Below, in pieces: positions 16,514 to 24,718 of a stretch of DNA of 36,857 nt (its first letter is position 1; every line of letters starts with the position of its first letter). This stretch comes from Betaproteobacteria bacterium (GTDB lineage Bacteria; Pseudomonadota; Gammaproteobacteria; Burkholderiales; Casimicrobiaceae): contig JAAFJI010000004.1 in assembly GCA_013298045.1 (NCBI GenBank), positions 404 through 37,260 of the forward strand, in the 5' to 3' direction. The position numbers and the translations under genes are program-made. The notes under the pieces are model-generated. The model did no database searches and was not told the origin of the DNA. It worked only from the letters and a program-made list of their open reading frames with translations.

Positions 16514-16537
16514 GTAGGAGCGCGCTTGCGCGAATCG
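16514..16537 (+). repeat. REP-like sequence between cybB and the first yceI
   Basis: GTAGGAGCGCGCTTGCGCGA resembles the conserved 5' tag plus hairpin of REP elements (GTAGGAGC then a GC stem around CTT). It is 34 nt after the cybB stop. REP elements are spread by RAYT transposases; none is seen in this window. Confidence 0.5.
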
Positions 16538-16590
16538 TTGCAAGACGAACGAAGCCGCGCGAAGTTTTCCATTTGAAGTAAGTGAGTTGT

Positions 16591-17160
16591 ATGAAACGTT
16601 CATTGATCTCAGTCTCTGTCGCTAGCGTGCTGCTCGCAAGCAGCCCGCTCGTTCTCGCGCAACAAAAACTCGAACTCAAGCAAAGCGAAATCGTGTTCGT
16701 GAGCAAACAGATGGGCGTTCCGGTGGACGGTAAGTTCAAGAAATTCGATGCACAGATGAATTTCGATCCGAAGAGTCCGCAAACGAGCAAAGTCTCGTTC
16801 ACCGTCGATCTTGCAAGCGCCGACATTGGCAACACCGACACAGAGCGCGAACTCACCAAACCCGGCTGGTTTGACACGTCGAAATTTCCGCAAGCAACCT
16901 TCGCATCGAACGCGATTAAGTCGCTCGGTGGCGGTAAGTTCGAAGTCGTCGGCAAACTCGGGATCAAGGGCAACGCCCGCGACGTCGTGGTACCGATCAC
17001 CGTCACGCAAGCCGGCGGCTTGAGCACCGCGCGCGGCGAATTCGTCTTGAAACGTCTCGACTTCAAAATCGGCGACGGCGAATGGAATGACCCATCGCTT
17101 GTCGCCAACGACGTCACTGTGAAATTCAAAATAGCCGTCACTGGCATGAATCCACTTTAG
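16591..17160 (+). CDS. YceI family periplasmic protein (first copy)
   Basis: The ATG at 16591 begins a clear signal peptide (MKRSLISVSVASVLLASSPLVLAQ), so the GTG at 16582 in the track is rejected. The mature part is a YceI-type lipocalin-like barrel: SEIVFVSKQMGVPVDGKFKK, VDLASADIGNTDTERELTKP, WFDTSKFPQATFASNAIK, GKLGIKGNARDVVVPITV. YceI proteins bind long-chain polyisoprenoids in the periplasm. This copy (189 residues) diverges in the first strand from the second copy, lacking its HTFVTWEAKHFG motif. It lies between cybB and the second yceI, 33 nt before the latter, and is probably cotranscribed. Confidence 0.92.
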   Translation: MKRSLISVSVASVLLASSPLVLAQQKLELKQSEIVFVSKQMGVPVDGKFKKFDAQMNFDPKSPQTSKVSFTVDLASADIGNTDTERELTKPGWFDTSKFPQATFASNAIKSLGGGKFEVVGKLGIKGNARDVVVPITVTQAGGLSTARGEFVLKRLDFKIGDGEWNDPSLVANDVTVKFKIAVTGMNPL

Positions 17161-17193
17161 TTTTCCACCTCCTCAAACTCTACGGAGCAGTCC

Positions 17194-17787
17194 ATGAAAA
17201 AAACCATCTTCACCACGACACTCACGCTGCTACTGGCAAGTGTTGCGCATGCACAAGATGCGGGCGCAAATCGCACCGCGCAGGGCGTATACAAGGTTGA
17301 GCCAACACACACTTTTGTCACCTGGGAAGCGAAGCACTTCGGCGTCTCAACCAGCCGTGGTCGCTTCGACAAAAAAGACGGCACCATCGAAATCGATGCC
17401 GTTGCCAAGAAGGGCAGCGCAGAGATTACGATCGACATGAAATCGATGAACACCGGCGTCGCACCGTTCGATAAGCATCTCACGAGCAAGGATTTCTTCA
17501 ACGCCGATGAATTCCCAACCGCGACGTTCAAGGGCAGCGAGTTCAAGTTCGACGGTGATCGCGTGACCGAAGTCGCGGGGACGCTCACGATGCTCGGACA
17601 AACCCAGCCGGTGACGCTCAAAGCAAACGGCTTTGGCTGCTACATAAGCCCGATGATTCGGCGTCAAGTTTGTGGCGGCGACTTTGAAACGACCATTGCA
17701 CGTACACGCTGGGGCATGAACTACGGCGTGCCTGCTATTCCAGACAACGTTCGTCTGTTGATTCAAATCGAAGCGATCAAACAGTAA
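17194..17787 (+). CDS. YceI family periplasmic protein (second copy)
   Basis: This 197-residue protein starts with a signal peptide (MKKTIFTTTLTLLLASVAHAQ) preceded by CGGAG. The domain is canonical: YKVEPTHTFVTWEAKHFGVS, GRFDKKDGTIEID, FDKHLTSKDFFNADEFPTAT, GTLTMLGQTQPVTLKANGFG, and a C-terminal RTRWGMNYGVPAIPDNVRL. The pair of cysteines in GCYISPMIRRQVCGG probably forms the conserved disulfide. YceI binds amphiphilic isoprenoids, possibly quinones, which suits the upstream cytochrome b561. It ends the cybB unit, which stops at a strong terminator. Confidence 0.95.
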   Translation: MKKTIFTTTLTLLLASVAHAQDAGANRTAQGVYKVEPTHTFVTWEAKHFGVSTSRGRFDKKDGTIEIDAVAKKGSAEITIDMKSMNTGVAPFDKHLTSKDFFNADEFPTATFKGSEFKFDGDRVTEVAGTLTMLGQTQPVTLKANGFGCYISPMIRRQVCGGDFETTIARTRWGMNYGVPAIPDNVRLLIQIEAIKQ

Positions 17788-17802
17788 ACGCGAGTTTGTG
17801 CA

Positions 17803-17833
17803 AAAAAAAGAGCCGCACTGGCGGCTCTTTTTT
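17803..17833 (+). terminator. Strong rho-independent terminator after the yceI genes
   Basis: AAAAAAGAGCCGC-ACTG-GCGGCTCTTTTTT forms a long stem flanked by an A-run and a T-run, so it can terminate in both directions. It ends the cybB-yceI unit and may also stop transcripts from aroA on the other strand. Confidence 0.92.
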
Positions 17834-17867
17834 ATTTTGCGAATACAGAATCAGCACTCGCAATTAA

Positions 17868-17953
17868 TGCCCTGTGATAGTTGCTATCTATCAAATTTAA
17901 TCAACCAATCAATAAGATACTTAAATTCAACGTAACCAATATCTCATAGGGCA
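17868..17953. repeat. AT-rich segment bounded by inverted TGCCCTRTGA repeats (possible MITE)
   Basis: TGCCCTGTGA and TCATAGGGCA (one mismatch when inverted) bound an 86-bp very AT-rich stretch between the terminator and the aroA stop. No ORF is inside. It may be a small non-autonomous element or simply an AT-rich spacer with a chance repeat. Confidence 0.25.
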
Positions 17954-17985
17954 ATGAGCGAATAAGATGTGTGACACTTTCGCTG

Positions 17986-19302
17986 TTACCCGTTCAACGC
18001 AGCAAATACATCGAAGTAAGTTGGAAACGTTTTGTTCACGCACTTTGGATCGTTGATGCGAACAGCGACACCACGTTCCGAGAGACTTGCGAGAGAAAAA
18101 CACATCGCGATGCGGTGATCGTCGTACGTGTCGATTGCTGCGTTTGCGTTGAGCTTCTGTGGCGGCGTCACGGCGATGTAGTCCACGCCCTCTTCAACCG
18201 TCGCGCCGAGTTTGCGAAGCTCGGCTGCCATCGCCGCGATCCGATCGGTTTCTTTCACCCGCCAGCTCGCAATGTTCGTGAGCTTTGTCGTCCCTTCGGC
18301 GAAGAGCGCGACGACAGCGAGCGTCATCGCGGCGTCCGGGATGTGATTCATGTCGGCTTGAATCGCTTTGAGCTTTCCGTTCGCAGGCGCGCTCGCGACG
18401 ATTGCGTTCGCTTCATACGAAATCTGTGCGCCCATTTGCGCAATTGCATCCGCAAATTTCACGTCGCCTTGCAACGCGTTTTGACCCACGCCTTCGACGC
18501 TAATCGGACCGCCGCCGATCGCGGCGGCGGCAATGAAGTACGACGCACTTGATGCATCGCCTTCGACGGCGTAGCTCCGAGGCGAAACGTAGCGAGTGGC
18601 TGGTACATGGAAGCGCTGCCAGCCGTCGCGCTCCACGTGGACGCCGAATTGCGTCATCATGGCGAGCGTGATTTCAATATACGGTTTGCTGATCAATTCG
18701 CCGACGACTTCGATCGTTGCTCGCTTGCCCGTGCGCGCCGTGACGAGCGGCAGCGCGATCAAAAGCCCTGTGAGAAATTGCGATGAAACATCGCCGCGAA
18801 TCGGAATTGGTTTATCGATTGCAATCGCACCGCCTTTGATCGAAAGCGGAGGAAAACCGACGTTGCCTGAGTAATCGACCGATGCGCCGATCTCTCGGAG
18901 CGCATCCACCAAATCGCCAATTGGTCTCTCGCGCATTCGCGGCACGCCATCAACGCGGTAGCGGCTCTCGCTCATCGCAGCGAGCGCGAGTGTGGCAACG
19001 AGCGAACGCGCTGCCGTGCCCGCATTGCCCACGAAGATATCGGCATCTTTGCCGCTGAATTCTCCGCCACAGCCTTGCACCGTGATTTCGCCGTCGCTAG
19101 AGAGATCGCTGCACATAACGCCCAACTTCGCAAGCGCACCGCGCATCACGCGCGTGTCGTCGGAATCGAGAAGACCAGTGAGCTCTGTGGTGCCGCCCGC
19201 GAGCGCCGCGAGGAGCAATGCACGGTTAGAGATGCTTTTTGAACCGGGGAGTCGAACGGTGCCGCTCACCCACGCGCGTGGCGCGAGATCAATGAATTCC
19301 AT
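17986..19302 (-). CDS. aroA: 3-phosphoshikimate 1-carboxyvinyltransferase (EPSP synthase)
   Basis: This enzyme joins phosphoenolpyruvate and shikimate-3-phosphate to EPSP in the cytoplasm, the sixth step of the shikimate pathway. The 438-residue length is standard. Substrate-binding motifs are [17 protein letters not shown] (about 18-34), [37 protein letters not shown], and C-terminal [20 protein letters not shown] and [14 protein letters not shown]. The Asp in [13 protein letters not shown] is the usual catalytic base. The LPGSKS and RMRERP forms suggest the glyphosate-sensitive class I enzyme. It follows tyrA on the same strand with a 142 bp gap that holds a REP-like hairpin. The cmk and rpsA genes often found after aroA are absent here. 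Confidence 0.96.
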   Translation of the reverse strand: MEFIDLAPRAWVSGTVRLPGSKSISNRALLLAALAGGTTELTGLLDSDDTRVMRGALAKLGVMCSDLSSDGEITVQGCGGEFSGKDADIFVGNAGTAARSLVATLALAAMSESRYRVDGVPRMRERPIGDLVDALREIGASVDYSGNVGFPPLSIKGGAIAIDKPIPIRGDVSSQFLTGLLIALPLVTARTGKRATIEVVGELISKPYIEITLAMMTQFGVHVERDGWQRFHVPATRYVSPRSYAVEGDASSASYFIAAAAIGGGPISVEGVGQNALQGDVKFADAIAQMGAQISYEANAIVASAPANGKLKAIQADMNHIPDAAMTLAVVALFAEGTTKLTNIASWRVKETDRIAAMAAELRKLGATVEEGVDYIAVTPPQKLNANAAIDTYDDHRIAMCFSLASLSERGVAVRINDPKCVNKTFPTYFDVFAALNG

Positions 19303-19418
19303 GATGACATTTTACGGACGGTAGTCGTTCGTGGTTTGCAGGGCGGAACTCGAAGAGATTCCGCCAAGCCGTTTGATCGTGCGCCGATGATTGAATTGAA
19401 TGCCTACTACATCAAGCA

Positions 19419-19450
19419 CGCGTCGGATCCGCAAGCAATCCGACCTACGT
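19419..19450 (-). repeat. REP-like hairpin supplying the tyrA stop
   Basis: On the minus strand this reads CGTAGGTCGGATTGCTTGCG then GATCCGACG, a GTCGGAT/ATCCGAC stem. It resembles the widespread GTAGGTCGGATT repeat family. The TAG in CGTAGG is the tyrA stop codon. Confidence 0.6.
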
Positions 19451-20365
19451 CTCGCCGCCACTCGTGAATTTCGGCAACGGCTCGCCATGTTCGATGTGCC
19501 GCTGCCACGCGTTGCGCGCTGCGCTCGCGCGCGCGTAAGAGGCTTCAATCTGCGCAATGTCTTCGGCGGCTGCGGTGGCAAGCCAGCCATCAAATGCATC
19601 GAGCTTTTGGCGATAACGAGTGAGCTGCTCGCGCAGTGCGAAGCGATTAGCGGCGGAAATGTCCCGCCACATCTCGGGCGACCCGGCAGCAATTCGTGTG
19701 AAATCGCGAAACCCGCTCGCAGCGAACTTGAAGTAATCGTCCGCGCGCGGCGCGTCCGCGAGCATGTCGACCAACGCGAAGGCAAGCAAATGCGGCAGAT
19801 GACTTACCGCTGCAAACACATCGTCGTGGTCGCTCGCGGTCATACGATGAATGTCGGCACCGGCCGCGCGCCACATTGACTCCACCAATTCGACAGCACG
19901 AGTGTCGGTATCGGGCTCGCCGCAGACGACCACTTTTCGCTTTTCGTAGAGCGTCGCGAACGCGGCTGCGGCTCCGGTTTTCTCGGTCCCGGCAATCGGA
20001 TGCGCGGCGACAAACTGGCTGAATTTGTCTGCCAGCGATGCACGTGCGGCGGCGATCACGTCCTGCTTCGTGCTGCCACCATCGGTGACGACCGTCGTTG
20101 CAGCGAGATGCGGTTTTAGCGCGGCGAACACCGACGGCATTTGTGCGACCGGTGTGGCGAGAAAGACTATGTCCGCGCGCGCCGCCGCCTCCAAACTTAC
20201 GACTTCATCGATGATCCCGAGCGATAACGCCTGTTCAAGGTTTGCTTTCGATCGCCCTACGCCGAGCACGCGGCGAACCGAGCCGGCCGCCTTAAGCGAG
20301 AGTGCGAGCGATCCGCCGATCAGTCCGACGCCGACAACAGCGACGGTGTTTATGTGAAACGTCAT
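19445..20365 (-). CDS. tyrA: Prephenate dehydrogenase
   Basis: It oxidatively decarboxylates prephenate to 4-hydroxyphenylpyruvate with NAD(P)+, committing to tyrosine. The ATG at 20365 (MTFHINTVAVVGVGLIGGSL) is chosen because the nucleotide-binding GxGxxG begins right after; the 24 extra residues in the track lack family character. The 306-residue product shows DIVFLATPVAQMPSV, VVTDGGSTKQDV, FVAAHPIAGTEKTGAAAA with the catalytic His, and SHLPHLLAFALVD. No ACT or chorismate mutase domain is fused, so it is the monofunctional form. It precedes aroA on the same strand, a common betaproteobacterial pairing. Its stop codon lies inside a REP-like repeat (…GGET then TAG). Confidence 0.94.
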   Translation of the reverse strand: MTFHINTVAVVGVGLIGGSLALSLKAAGSVRRVLGVGRSKANLEQALSLGIIDEVVSLEAAARADIVFLATPVAQMPSVFAALKPHLAATTVVTDGGSTKQDVIAAARASLADKFSQFVAAHPIAGTEKTGAAAAFATLYEKRKVVVCGEPDTDTRAVELVESMWRAAGADIHRMTASDHDDVFAAVSHLPHLLAFALVDMLADAPRADDYFKFAASGFRDFTRIAAGSPEMWRDISAANRFALREQLTRYRQKLDAFDGWLATAAAEDIAQIEASYARASAARNAWQRHIEHGEPLPKFTSGGET

Positions 20366-20446
20366 AGCGATGATTCGATTTTCCCCAGGGCTCGATTGAA
20401 CCATAGGCACCTGACCGCCTCCATAGCAAGCTTGCACTTCGAATTG

Positions 20447-21040
20447 CTAGAGCAGCGCATATTGGGCGATCGGTGCGAAGGTTTTTCGATGCAGCTCACA
20501 GGGCCCCAAGCGCGCGATTGCGTCGAGATGCTGCGCCGTTCCGTAGCCTTTGTGTTTCGCGAACCCGTAGCCGGGGAAGCGGGCGTCTTGATCAATCATG
20601 AACGCGTCGCGCGCGGTTTTCGCGAGAATCGAGGCCGCACCCACTTCTTTTACTAGCGCGTCGGCTTTGGGCATTGCGCGCAGCGCGATATTTCGCTGCT
20701 CGGCCCAGGCGATGAGCGGCTTCGGGAGCTGGGTGCCGTCAACGATCACCTCTCGCACAACTTCAAGGCAATTGAGCCCAACGAACGATTCATACATCCC
20801 GCGAAGCGTCGCCTGAAGAATGTTGATCCGATCGATCACCGCCGCATCGACTGCGATCACAACCCATCCGAGCGCGTTTTCCTTGATCTCGACGGCGAGC
20901 GCGCTTCGCGCGGTCTCGGAGAGTTTTTTCGAATCATCGATACCTGCGATACGCGCGCCGCGCTCACCAAGCACGACAGCGGCGGCATATACAGGTCCTG
21001 CAAGCGGGCCGCGGCCGGCTTCGTCGATGCCGCACTTCAC
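20447..21040 (-). CDS. rnhB: Ribonuclease HII
   Basis: It cleaves RNA in RNA-DNA hybrids and nicks at misincorporated ribonucleotides. The 197-residue product has the standard catalytic set: Asp6 and Glu7 in GIDEAGRGPLAGPV, Asp101 in EVIVDGTQLP and Asp127 in MPKADALVKEVGAASILAKT; the signature FPGYGFAKHKGYGTAQHL follows. It starts with GTG overlapping the lpxB stop by 4 nt (GTGA), the normal end of the lpx operon. The next gene, tyrA, is 81 nt downstream and may use its own promoter. Confidence 0.96.
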   Translation of the reverse strand: MKCGIDEAGRGPLAGPVYAAAVVLGERGARIAGIDDSKKLSETARSALAVEIKENALGWVVIAVDAAVIDRINILQATLRGMYESFVGLNCLEVVREVIVDGTQLPKPLIAWAEQRNIALRAMPKADALVKEVGAASILAKTARDAFMIDQDARFPGYGFAKHKGYGTAQHLDAIARLGPCELHRKTFAPIAQYALL

Positions 21041-22209
21041 CCGCGAGTCCCGCGTTCGAGCATCGCCTGTACGGCGGCGACGTCTGGTGTTGGCTCACCC
21101 GGTGGCGGCAACAGGCTCTCTCGCAATGCGTCGAAGCGTGCCACCATCGCGTTGCGGCTGCTTGCGTCTTCGAGCAGATCGATCAGCGCCTGAGCGAGTT
21201 TTTGCGGGGTCGCATCGTGTTGCAATAGTTCTGGGACAAATTGCTCGCGCGCAAGAATGTTTGGCAGCGACACATACGGCAGGGTGAGTTTGCGTTTCAC
21301 AATCAGGTGAGTGAGTGCGCTGACGCGATACGTCACAACGTGCGCACATCCATGCATCGCGGCTTCGAGGCTCGCAGTGCCTGAGGCAATCAAACCGACG
21401 TCAGCCGCGCGCAGCGCGAAATCCGCATGACCGAACATGAGATCGACCCGCGAAGCAATTGCTTCGCCATGCCGCCACAGTGCGCTCTCGAAAATCGCGC
21501 GGGTTTCGCGATCGACGAGCGGCACCAGAAAGCGAGCGCGCGGACGAGCGCGCGCAACAATTTCAATGGTGTTGATAAACAATTCCGAATGAAACTTGAG
21601 TTCGCTCACCCGTGAACCAGGCAACACCGCAATAAACTCATCTGTCTGCTCGTCGTCCTTGAACTTCGACAAACTCGCGCGGAGATCGGCTCTTGGCGTA
21701 CCGACCAGTGGGCTCTGTGCGAGTGGGTGGCCGACGAAACTCGCCTCGACACCGTACGGCGCGAGTAGCGCTGGCTCGAACGGGAACACACAAAGCATAT
21801 GATCGAGCGATTCATGGAAACGTCGCGCACGCTCCGCGCGCCACGCCCAAAACGAAGGGCACACGTAGTGCATCGTCTTCACGCCGTGCGCTTTGATCTG
21901 CCTCTCCACGCGCAAATTAAAGTCGGGCGCATCGACACCGATATAGAGCGCAGGTCGCAAGGACTTCACCCGCGCGATCAGGTCGCGTTTAAGTCGAAAG
22001 ATGCGCGGCAGGGCTGAAAACACCTCTGCATAGCCGCGCACCGCGAGCGTTGCCGAGTCGAACCATTGTTCGACGCCAGCTGCGCGCATCTTCGGTCCGC
22101 ATACACCGAAAAAGCGTACGCTCGAATCTGTCTTTCGCACCGCCTCGACCAGATGCGCAGCGAGCTGGTCGCCGGAGGCTTCCCCGGCGACGATCACGAC
22201 GTCGCGCAT
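21037..22209 (-). CDS. lpxB: Lipid-A-disaccharide synthase
   Basis: This peripheral membrane glycosyltransferase (GT19) joins UDP-2,3-diacylglucosamine and 2,3-diacylglucosamine-1-phosphate to form the lipid A disaccharide. The 390-residue length is normal. N-terminal motifs are VIVAGEASGDQLAAHLVEAV and FGVCGPKMRAAGVE. The central part has YIGVDAPDFNLRVERQIKAH and MHYVCPSFWAWRAERARRF, then VLPGSRVSELKFH, ASGTASLEAAMHG and VTYRVSALTH, and the C-terminus carries LPNILAREQFVPELLQ. Its ATG follows the lpxA stop with no gap (TAGATG), and rnhB overlaps its stop by 4 nt, so it is strongly coupled within the lpx operon. Confidence 0.97.
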   Translation of the reverse strand: MRDVVIVAGEASGDQLAAHLVEAVRKTDSSVRFFGVCGPKMRAAGVEQWFDSATLAVRGYAEVFSALPRIFRLKRDLIARVKSLRPALYIGVDAPDFNLRVERQIKAHGVKTMHYVCPSFWAWRAERARRFHESLDHMLCVFPFEPALLAPYGVEASFVGHPLAQSPLVGTPRADLRASLSKFKDDEQTDEFIAVLPGSRVSELKFHSELFINTIEIVARARPRARFLVPLVDRETRAIFESALWRHGEAIASRVDLMFGHADFALRAADVGLIASGTASLEAAMHGCAHVVTYRVSALTHLIVKRKLTLPYVSLPNILAREQFVPELLQHDATPQKLAQALIDLLEDASSRNAMVARFDALRESLLPPPGEPTPDVAAVQAMLERGTRG

Positions 22210-23001
22210 CTAACGAGCCAACCCGCGACCGGTCACCGAGAGAAACGCAATCAACGGCGAGAGTGTCCGCTTCACGGCATCGTTGCCAACGTCATGCATC
22301 GTTTGCAAATCGATCTTTGCCTCGGCAAGCACTTTCCCGGAGCGCCAGATCAACTTGTGTACGGCGCGCACGGCCGCCACCGAGTCGGCATCGAATCCGC
22401 GACGCTTAAGCCCTTCAAGATTTACACCACTCACGGTGAACGGATTGCCGTTACCCAGTGCGTAGGGCGCGACGTCCTGCAGCACACAGGCGCAGCCACC
22501 GATCATCGCGTGGGCACCGACGCGCGAGAATTGATGAACCGCGGCGAGACCACCGACGATCGCGAACTCATCGACATCGACATGCCCGGCCAGGGTCGCC
22601 GCATTGGCGAGAATGACGTCGTTGCCGACGCGGCAGTCATGCGCGACGTGCGCGTAGGCCATGACCAGGATGCGCGAACCGAGCTTCGTTAGGCCACGAT
22701 CTTGCGCAGTACCGCGATGAATCGTGCAGCTTTCGCGAAACACGTTGTCGTCGCCAATGACGAGACGCGTCGGCTCGCCCGCGTATTTCTTGTCCTGCGG
22801 CGCGAGTCCGATCGATGCGAACGGATAGAACGTATTGCGTGCGCCAATCGTCGTGTCACCTTCGATTGCAACATGCGAAATCAGTTTACTGCCCGAGCCG
22901 ATCGTCACCTTCGCTCCGATCGTGCAAAACGGTCCGACCTCGACATCGTCGGCGAGCTCTGCGTGCGGATCGACAATCGCCAACGCGTGAATCTTTGCCA
23001 T
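22210..23001 (-). CDS. lpxA: UDP-N-acetylglucosamine acyltransferase
   Basis: It catalyses the first step of lipid A synthesis, moving a hydroxyacyl chain from ACP to the 3-OH of UDP-GlcNAc. The ATG at 23001 (MAKIHALAIVDPHAELADDV) is one base after the fabZ stop and matches the family start, so the nine extra track residues are dropped. The 263-residue protein shows hexapeptide repeats of a left-handed beta-helix (VEVGPFCTIGAKVTIGSGSK), FRESCTIHRGTAQD and the catalytic His in AYAHVAHDCRVGND, then a C-terminal helical part. It is in the lpxD-fabZ-lpxA-lpxB order shared by many proteobacteria. Confidence 0.97.
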   Translation of the reverse strand: MAKIHALAIVDPHAELADDVEVGPFCTIGAKVTIGSGSKLISHVAIEGDTTIGARNTFYPFASIGLAPQDKKYAGEPTRLVIGDDNVFRESCTIHRGTAQDRGLTKLGSRILVMAYAHVAHDCRVGNDVILANAATLAGHVDVDEFAIVGGLAAVHQFSRVGAHAMIGGCACVLQDVAPYALGNGNPFTVSGVNLEGLKRRGFDADSVAAVRAVHKLIWRSGKVLAEAKIDLQTMHDVGNDAVKRTLSPLIAFLSVTGRGLAR

Positions 23002-23002
23002 A

Positions 23003-23485
23003 TCAGCCGACCTCGAGCGCCGCAATCAACGTGGCTTCTGTCGCGAGTTTTCCATCGACGGTCGCGCGGCATTTGAATTTGCCGATGTTGCGCATGATGC
23101 GATCGATTTCTACCGACAGAATCAATTGATCGCCGGGGACGACCATTTTTTTGAAACGCGCGTCGTCGATGCCCGCAAGATAGACGATGCGCTGTTTGTT
23201 CGGATCGCTCGCGATCACCGATTCGTACGCGAGCACCGCAGCGGCCTGCGCCAGGGCCTCGATGATGAGCACCCCGGGCATCACCGGCTCGGACGGAAAA
23301 TGACCGTTGAAAAACGGTTCGTTGATCGTCACGTTTTTAAGCGCCGTGATGCGTTTGCCTTTTTCGATCGATGTCACCCGATCAATCAACAGGAACGGGT
23401 AACGATGCGGCAGGAGCGCGCGAATCCGCGCGATGTCAAGGCTGACGGGTACGCCGTTCGCGGCCGTCGTGTGCTGATCGCTCAT
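23003..23485 (-). CDS. fabZ: 3-hydroxyacyl-ACP dehydratase
   Basis: It dehydrates (3R)-hydroxyacyl-ACP in fatty acid elongation, competing with LpxA/LpxD for hydroxyacyl-ACP, which explains its place in the lpx operon. The 160-residue hot-dog protein shows [14 protein letters not shown], the catalytic His in [13 protein letters not shown] and the catalytic Glu in [14 protein letters not shown], then [12 protein letters not shown]. The N-terminal ~15 residues are a short extension typical of beta/gammaproteobacterial forms. Its ATG follows the lpxD TAA directly (TAAATG), so translation is probably coupled. Confidence 0.97.
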   Translation of the reverse strand: MSDQHTTAANGVPVSLDIARIRALLPHRYPFLLIDRVTSIEKGKRITALKNVTINEPFFNGHFPSEPVMPGVLIIEALAQAAAVLAYESVIASDPNKQRIVYLAGIDDARFKKMVVPGDQLILSVEIDRIMRNIGKFKCRATVDGKLATEATLIAALEVG

Positions 23486-24508
23486 TTATGACTCCGTGGT
23501 GTCTTTCTTCTTGCTAGATGATTTTGCACTGCGTCGCAGATTCCCGGCCATGCGCAACCATTCGCGATGCGTTCCGTACGGAAACACGGCGGTGTATCGG
23601 CCTTTCTCGCGAATCGAGTCGGTCACATAAGTTGCCCCGGAGATCACCACGTCGTCGCAAATTTCGATGTGACCTTGAATCATCGCAGCGCCGCCAATCA
23701 TGCAGCGTTTGCCGATCACAGCGCTTCCGGCAATACCCGCGCAACCGGCAATCGCTGTGTGCTCGCCGATGTGCACGTTATGCGCGATCTGCACCAGATT
23801 GTCGATCTTGACCCCGTTGCCAATCACCGTGTCCTCGATTGCGCCGCGATCAATGCAGGTATTCGCGCCGATTTCCACATCGTCGCCGATCCACACACCA
23901 CCCACTTGCGGAACCTTAAGCCAACCGTTTGCGCTCGGCTGAAAACCGAAGCCGTCGGAGCCGATGACTGCGCCGGACTGGATCACACAGCGATCGCCGA
24001 TGCGCACGCCGCTATTGACGACGACGCCGGCATAGATCACGCAATCGCGCCCGATTTGGACATTTGCACCGATTTGGACGCCGGAATGAATTGTGGTGCC
24101 TGCACCGATATAGCTTTTTTCTCCAATGCCGCAGTGATCTGCGATATTCACATCGTTTAATACAGAAGTAGAGTGATACGTGGAATGCTTACTAAGCCCA
24201 ACAAACAGCGGCTTGTCGGAAAAAAGCTCGTTCAACAGCCTAATGAAATCAAGATGCGGTCCGGCGCTCACAATGTGCGCAACGCCGGGTGGTAGCGCTG
24301 TGTCCGCCGGCGCGATCAGAGCCGTCGCCTCGCAGGCAGCGAGGGCAGCGATGTGGCGCTTGTCGGAGAAAAAAGACAGATCGCCCGCGCGCGCAACCTT
24401 AAGGCTTGCGACGGCGGTCACCAACCGGTCGGGATCGCCGCGCACGGTCGCACCGAGGCGCTCGGCAATGGTGCCGACAGACAGCGGCGTGGGCAGTGTT
24501 CGTGGCAT
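23486..24508 (-). CDS. lpxD: UDP-3-O-(3-hydroxyacyl)glucosamine N-acyltransferase
   Basis: It adds the N-linked hydroxyacyl chain in the third lipid A step. The ATG at 24508 ([20 protein letters not shown]) is preferred over the track start. The 340-residue product has an N-terminal uridine-binding domain ([20 protein letters not shown]), a hexapeptide-repeat helix ([20 protein letters not shown]) and the catalytic His in [20 protein letters not shown], ending with a C-terminal helix ([19 protein letters not shown]). It lies 57 nt after the stop of a small Fis-like ORF. A small inverted repeat CCGTTCA/TGAACGG (24528-24550) sits just upstream and could affect its translation. Confidence 0.97.
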   Translation of the reverse strand: MPRTLPTPLSVGTIAERLGATVRGDPDRLVTAVASLKVARAGDLSFFSDKRHIAALAACEATALIAPADTALPPGVAHIVSAGPHLDFIRLLNELFSDKPLFVGLSKHSTYHSTSVLNDVNIADHCGIGEKSYIGAGTTIHSGVQIGANVQIGRDCVIYAGVVVNSGVRIGDRCVIQSGAVIGSDGFGFQPSANGWLKVPQVGGVWIGDDVEIGANTCIDRGAIEDTVIGNGVKIDNLVQIAHNVHIGEHTAIAGCAGIAGSAVIGKRCMIGGAAMIQGHIEICDDVVISGATYVTDSIREKGRYTAVFPYGTHREWLRMAGNLRRSAKSSSKKKDTTES

Positions 24509-24565
24509 GGTCGATTTTTCTCGTAATCCGTTCAAGCGAATCGTGAACGGCCCAGTGTCTCAGGC

Positions 24566-24718
24566 TCAACGCCGAGCAACGATCCTTGTACGGCTAAATT
24601 GCAAGCGTGTTGTCGAAAGACCAAGTGCGTCGGCCGCCGCACCGTGACGCCCTTCGTGGTTCTGCGACAACGACAGCGCGTGGCAAACCGCGCGCGACTC
24701 GATCTGCCACACCGTCAC
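24566..24718 (-). CDS. Small protein with Fis-type helix-turn-helix, between skp and lpxD
   Basis: This 50-codon ORF is not in the track (below its size limit). It starts with GTG overlapping the skp stop by 4 nt (GTGA), the same coupling used by bamA and rnhB in this operon. The product, MTVWQIESRAVCHALSLSQN and onward, is basic. Its second half, HGAAADALGLSTTRLQFSRT, fits the C-terminal HTH of Fis/NtrC (compare the usual pattern of a helix, then AA..LG(I/W)...TL..K/R). The Ile-Glu-x-Arg start also resembles the NtrC ELER lead-in. It could be a small DNA-binding protein, a relic of a larger regulator, or a chance frame. The skp-lpxD gap is normally shorter or empty in this gene order. Confidence 0.45.
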   Translation of the reverse strand: MTVWQIESRAVCHALSLSQNHEGRHGAAADALGLSTTRLQFSRTRIVARR

